Below the pieces are notes generated by a model that was given only the letters and a program-made list of their open reading frames with translations, was not told the DNA's origin and searched no databases. From the NCBI RefSeq assembly GCF_020509005.1, contig NC_063016.1, forward strand, positions 3,844,001-3,908,000: a DNA stretch of 64,000 bases, in the 5' to 3' direction. This stretch comes from Fulvia fulva. Taxonomy: Eukaryota > Ascomycota > Dothideomycetes > Mycosphaerellales > Mycosphaerellaceae. Of the stretch, positions 60,401 through 64,000 are shown one piece after another (position 1 is the stretch's first letter; every line of letters begins with the position of its first letter). The position numbers and the translations under genes are program-made.

Positions 60401-62261
60401 AATTGGCTAAAGGACAGAAGCGCATTATCTTCACTGAGTCAAGCGCCAGTGCCGAGTCAATCATTCCCAACGCCATTCGTCTGCACCCGCGATCGTCAGA
60501 TCACATCTTGCGACGCAGCCTCCCGTCAGACATCAGCTACGTAGTGGCTGTTGGCAATCGTGATGGCGTGGCAAAGAAGCTGCTGTCCATGTTCCCTGGT
60601 GATACACTGAATCTGGACGGCACGGTTTCAAAGGGCGAGGCACTGCCGCTTGCAGGACTGGAAAGTCTCCTAATGGACATATACGCTTCCGACCAGCACA
60701 ACGACCACAACACTGAGATGACAGGCATCGAAGCCATCGTGCCTGCCCATGTCTTGCCTCATACTCCAGCCTCCTCGCTGAGCTTCCCTGCCGTGGTAGA
60801 CTGGTCTGTCGACGTTGAACATTCACTGCAGATCACTGTTAATCCTATCCATGGCCATGGGATGTTCTCGCCTGACAAGTCCTACCTCATGGTCAGCTTA
60901 GTATCGACTTTGGGCAGGTCGATCTGTAGGTGGATGGTTGAAAATGGTGCGCGCCACATCGCCTTAGCAAGTCGTAGTGCCAACGTTGATCCACAATGGC
61001 TGGAAGAGATGGCTCACCTTGGAGCAAACATCCGTGTCTACCGAATGGACGTTACTGACAAGAAGTCGGTTCAGAGCACAGTCGCCACTATTCGTGCTGA
61101 AATGCCGCCCATCGTAGGCGTAGCGAACGCCGCACTCGTCCTTCGAGATCGCCAGTTCTTGGACATGGAGCTCGCCGACATGACCGAAGTGTTAGCACCC
61201 AAGGTCGACGGGTCATTCAATTTGCACGAGGAGTTCCAAGATCCTGAGCTTGACTTCTTCATACTCTTTTCGACTTTATCTTGTGTCATCGGCAATGCCG
61301 GTCAATCCAATTACGACGCAGCTTCTCTCTACCAGGTCATGCTTGCGAAGCAGCGGCGACTGAAAGGACTTCCTGCATCCGTCATGGATTTGGGGTGTGT
61401 CGCAGATGTTGGATACGTTGCAGAAAGGGGCCAAGCACTTTTTGACAAGCTTGCGCGCACCATGAAGCTACCATTGGCTGAGGCAGATATGCATCAGATC
61501 TTTGCTGAAGCCGTGGCGGCTAGTCCTGTAAGGGAAGGGGAAGTTGTTGATTCCACTACTGCTGAACTCGTGACCGGAATGGGATACTACAATTACAGCC
61601 CTAACACTCCCAGTGAAGCACACCCTCCGTGGTTCAACAATCAGCTCACCTCTCACTTCGTAAGAGAAGATCGTGCTTCCAACACGATAGCCAGTGCAGC
61701 AGACGGTGATAACATGTCAGTAGTCGCCCAACTGGATGCGGCGACTTCTGATGGCGAAGCGGCAGCCGTGCTCACGAGAGCCTTGGCGTCCAGAATCGAG
61801 ACAATGCTACAGATGGCCTCTGGCAGCTTCAATGTCGGGGTATCTTTGCTTGATGTGGGAATCGACTCACTCCTGGCAGTTGAGCTACGTACCTGGTTCT
61901 TGAAACAGGTACACGTTGATGTGCCCGTCCTGAAAATCCTCAGCGGAGACAGTGGTGAGGCCGTTTGCATATTTGCAGCAAGTCAGTATCTCGCAGAGAA
62001 AAGTAAAGTCGGCACTGGAACGTCTTCTGGAGCTGCAGATGCGGGCACGGGCGTGCACCAAGAAGTGGCAGGACAAGATACTTCGTCCTCCGAAGATGGC
62101 TTGCCTTCATCCACCTCGGGTGCAAGCGATGCGGGAGACTCTGCTCTGGCAACGAGCGTCAGTACAATGGAAGTCAAGGATAAGGAGAACAATCACGAAG
62201 AACAGACACACATGCCTCTTAGTATGCAAGAGACCGGGCCCATGACGCGAGCTCAGGCGAG
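54442..62261 (+). CDS. Hybrid PKS-NRPS megasynthase, exon 1 (highly reducing-type PKS part)
   Basis: First exon of one gene continuing at 62359. The ATG at 54442 places the KS start (EPIAVVGSSCRFPGG) at residue ~9, as usual for this family. Domains (residues approximate): KS 9-440, with Cys182 in DTACSSS, His321 in EAHGTG and His368 in IGHLEG; AT 560-890, Ser655 in GHSSG; DH 956-1255, His988 and Asp1170 (LDVALQ), with Lys at the HxxxGxxxxP glycine position; C-methyltransferase 1400-1640, motif I EVGGGSAG at 1443-1450; KR about 2150-2330; ACP with Ser2476 in GIDSLLAVEL; then a Ser/Thr/Gly-rich linker. No complete enoylreductase was seen, as in many fungal PKS-NRPSs that borrow one in trans. 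The KR lacks expected residues (SLVSTLG loop at 2152-2158, FST at 2276-2278, YDAAS at 2291-2295). The protein would build a methylated polyketide chain held on the ACP. The product cannot be predicted. Confidence 0.95.
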
Positions 62262-62358
62262 GTGAGTCCTGCCATAGCGTCGTTTTGTCAGCGATAGCAT
62301 TGCCATCATTACCTGCACTACTAGCGCCTCTGCTGATCTGATGTTTGATCTGCCGTAG
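62262..62358 (+). other. Predicted 97-bp intron joining the PKS and NRPS parts
   Basis: Donor GTGAGT at 62262-62267, possible branch site CTGAT at 62333-62337, acceptor CCGTAG ending at 62358. Without splicing the frame ends at TGA 62263-62265, which lies inside the donor. Splicing interrupts an Arg codon and restores the conserved AQxRMW-type C1 motif of the condensation domain across the junction. The downstream frame then stays open to the window end. Confidence 0.9.
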
Positions 62359-64000
62359 AATGTGGGTTGCCGACCAAATGACATCAAATCACGCCCAAAA
62401 CAATAACGTGCTCACCTACGACTTGCATGGTCTTGTACACGTTGCCCGTCTCCGTCGAGCAGTCGCGACTGTTGTTTCCCATCACCCAGGGTTGCACACC
62501 TGCTTCTTCCAGGACACTACCAATGCACCCCGACAAGGCGTACTTGAAGCTTCATCAGACCGCTTCAAGCACATCCCATCCAGTAGTGACAGCATACAGA
62601 CTGTTGAAAGAATGCGAGAAGAGCTGAGCTCTCGAAGATGGCGGCTTGATCGAGGCGAAGCGCTCGAGACCATCCTTATATCCCACACAAGCGATGAGCA
62701 CACGCTGCTGATCGGGTTCCACCACATCGCCATGGACGGATCGAGTTGGCCGGTCTTCTTCCGAGATCTTGACTTGGCTTACCAAGGCGTGGCTCTTCAA
62801 GCTCCTGCCAAGTCATTGATCGATATAGCCAAGCAACAGGCTACTCGCTCAGCCAACGCATCCGATACCTTCTGGCAAGTGCAGTTCTCATCGGCTTCTG
62901 AGCCTCTGCCACTTCTCGATTTTGCCTCGACGAAGATACGACCAAATCTTGATGGCTGTGGTAACCACAAGAGCTTAGCAGAGGTGGACGGTACCGTCGT
63001 GCATCGCATCAACGGCATTGCTCGATCACTCGGCGTCACACTTGTGAACTTCTATCTGGCCGCTGTCCAATGTCTGGTCTCACGATTGACAAGTGTGGAG
63101 CAGATCTGTCTGGGCGTGACAGACTCCGGGCGGGACGCGGAGACTGTGGACACACCAGGTTTCTTCATCAACATGCTTCCTCTGCGACTCGGAAGGGACC
63201 ACCCTCGATCTTTCGAAGGATTGGTAAAGGAAGTAAACAGCGCCTATGGCGAAGCACGGAAGCATTCAGATGTTCCTTTCGACAGCATCTTGGAAACTCT
63301 TGCGATCGACCGGGACCCTACATGCACGCCGATCTTTCAAGTTGGCTTCGATCTTCGCCCAGGGCAGACTTTCAACATCCCTCTTGGAAATTGTCAGCTG
63401 CGTGTCCGTGATCTCATTGACTCCACGCTGCCATACGACATTACCTTTTGTGTCACTCCGATGCCCGAGTCTGGGCCGTCCTACGTACAAATCATCACTC
63501 GAGCGGACTTGTACTCGCAAGAGGCTACGGCGTTGATGACATCGATGTATGTGACTCTTCTGGAGAGTGCTGTACAAGCATCCGCTGCCGATGCGATCGA
63601 CGAACTCCGGATACATCCTCAAGCCGGGGTTCAGAGAGCACTAGACTTTGGTAGACCGAAACATGTGGACTTCGCCGGATGGCCATCAACACTTACGGAG
63701 AGATTCGAGCGCGTGTTTCGACAACACCCAAACATGATCGCCGTCAAGGATAATTCTGGCTCGTCGACATATGAACAATTGTCCTCTGCTGCCATGTCGC
63801 TGTCCTTCCACCTCAAAACTCATCAAGGCTCTCGAATCGCTGTCCTTTGCGAGCCGCAACGAGCGTGGATTATTAGCATGCTCGCTGTTCTGAGAGTTGG
63901 TGGCACGTTTGTATCACTGGATGCAACCCTGCCTCCTGCACGACTCACGGCTATGATCAAAGCGTGCGAATGCGACGTTCTTCTTTGTCATAACAAGACC
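62359..64000 (+). CDS. Hybrid PKS-NRPS megasynthase, exon 2 (condensation and partial adenylation domains)
   Basis: Continuous frame of about 547 codons from the acceptor to the last base of the window, with no stops. The condensation domain has the catalytic HHIAMDG motif (62720-62740), a PGFFINMLPLR stretch near 63,157-63,190, HSDVPFD near 63,260-63,285 and PIFQVGFDLRPG near 63,330-63,365. It would condense the polyketide with an aminoacyl thioester. The adenylation domain begins near 63,690, with STYEQL at 63764-63781 and LRVGGTFVSLD starting at 63890 (A1 and A2 core motifs). The remaining A motifs, the carrier domain and any reductase or Dieckmann-type release domain lie beyond the window, so the amino acid selected and the release chemistry cannot be read. 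Family proteins are about 4000 residues, so well over a thousand remain. Confidence 0.93.

Noticed and set aside
54442..62265. PKS ending at the TGA at 62263-62265 as a complete stand-alone gene
   Set aside because: The stop overlaps a consensus GTGAGT donor, and splicing restores a condensation-domain motif in frame. A terminal linker with no following domain would also be odd. Intron retention is kept as a hypothesis only.

Overview
The window looks like nuclear DNA of a filamentous ascomycete (Pezizomycotina). Three things point there: a polyketide synthase-nonribosomal peptide synthetase (PKS-NRPS) megasynthase gene, fungal-type LINE, copia, gypsy and pogo/Fot1-like elements, and heavy repeat-induced point mutation (RIP). 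In the repeats CA and TG have been converted to TA almost everywhere while CG survives, so old element frames are full of TAG, TAA and TA-containing codons. The species cannot be named from the sequence alone.

Bases 1 to about 53,680 are a transposon island with only one small host-like relic. From the left: a RIP-mutated LINE (copy A) is split by a much younger, almost unmutated LINE at 3562-8459 in the opposite orientation, with a 14-bp target-site duplication. Next come a pogo fragment and a copia element whose 5' LTR is at 11011-11300. A complete 6.9-kb gypsy element (11749-18638, 5-bp duplication CTATT) is inserted in that copia. A minus-strand LINE (D) cuts the copia at about 20,413. 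A short pogo derivative follows, then LINE C (25.3-32.1 kb, split by a full-length pogo), LINE E (32.6-37.7 kb) and a second short pogo derivative. A small pocket of non-RIP sequence at about 39.08-39.95 kb holds a MITE and the first ~100 codons of a branched-chain aminotransferase-like gene. After it lie LINE F, a copia relic, a 5'-truncated copy of the young LINE (45379-46370), a second copia family, a full-length pogo and an LTR-like repeat.

From about 53,685 the sequence changes abruptly to ordinary non-RIP DNA. A second MITE copy lies about 450 bp upstream of a large gene that runs off the right edge. This gene (54442 to beyond 64000) encodes KS-AT-DH-MT-KR-ACP, then, across a 97-bp intron at 62262-62358, a condensation domain and the start of an adenylation domain. 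The apparent stop at 62263-62265 lies inside the intron donor, so the gene is most likely one hybrid PKS-NRPS. Its KR cofactor loop and catalytic residues are unusually divergent. The aminotransferase relic 15 kb away could be debris of the same biosynthetic cluster, but this is inference.

The most notable items are the probably crippled KR, the stop codon embedded in the splice donor, the TA-flanked MITE with perfect 28-bp terminal repeats, two pogo insertions sharing one internal deletion, and the near-intact LINE whose two nonsense codons look like light RIP. No tRNA, rRNA or CRISPR array was recognised.
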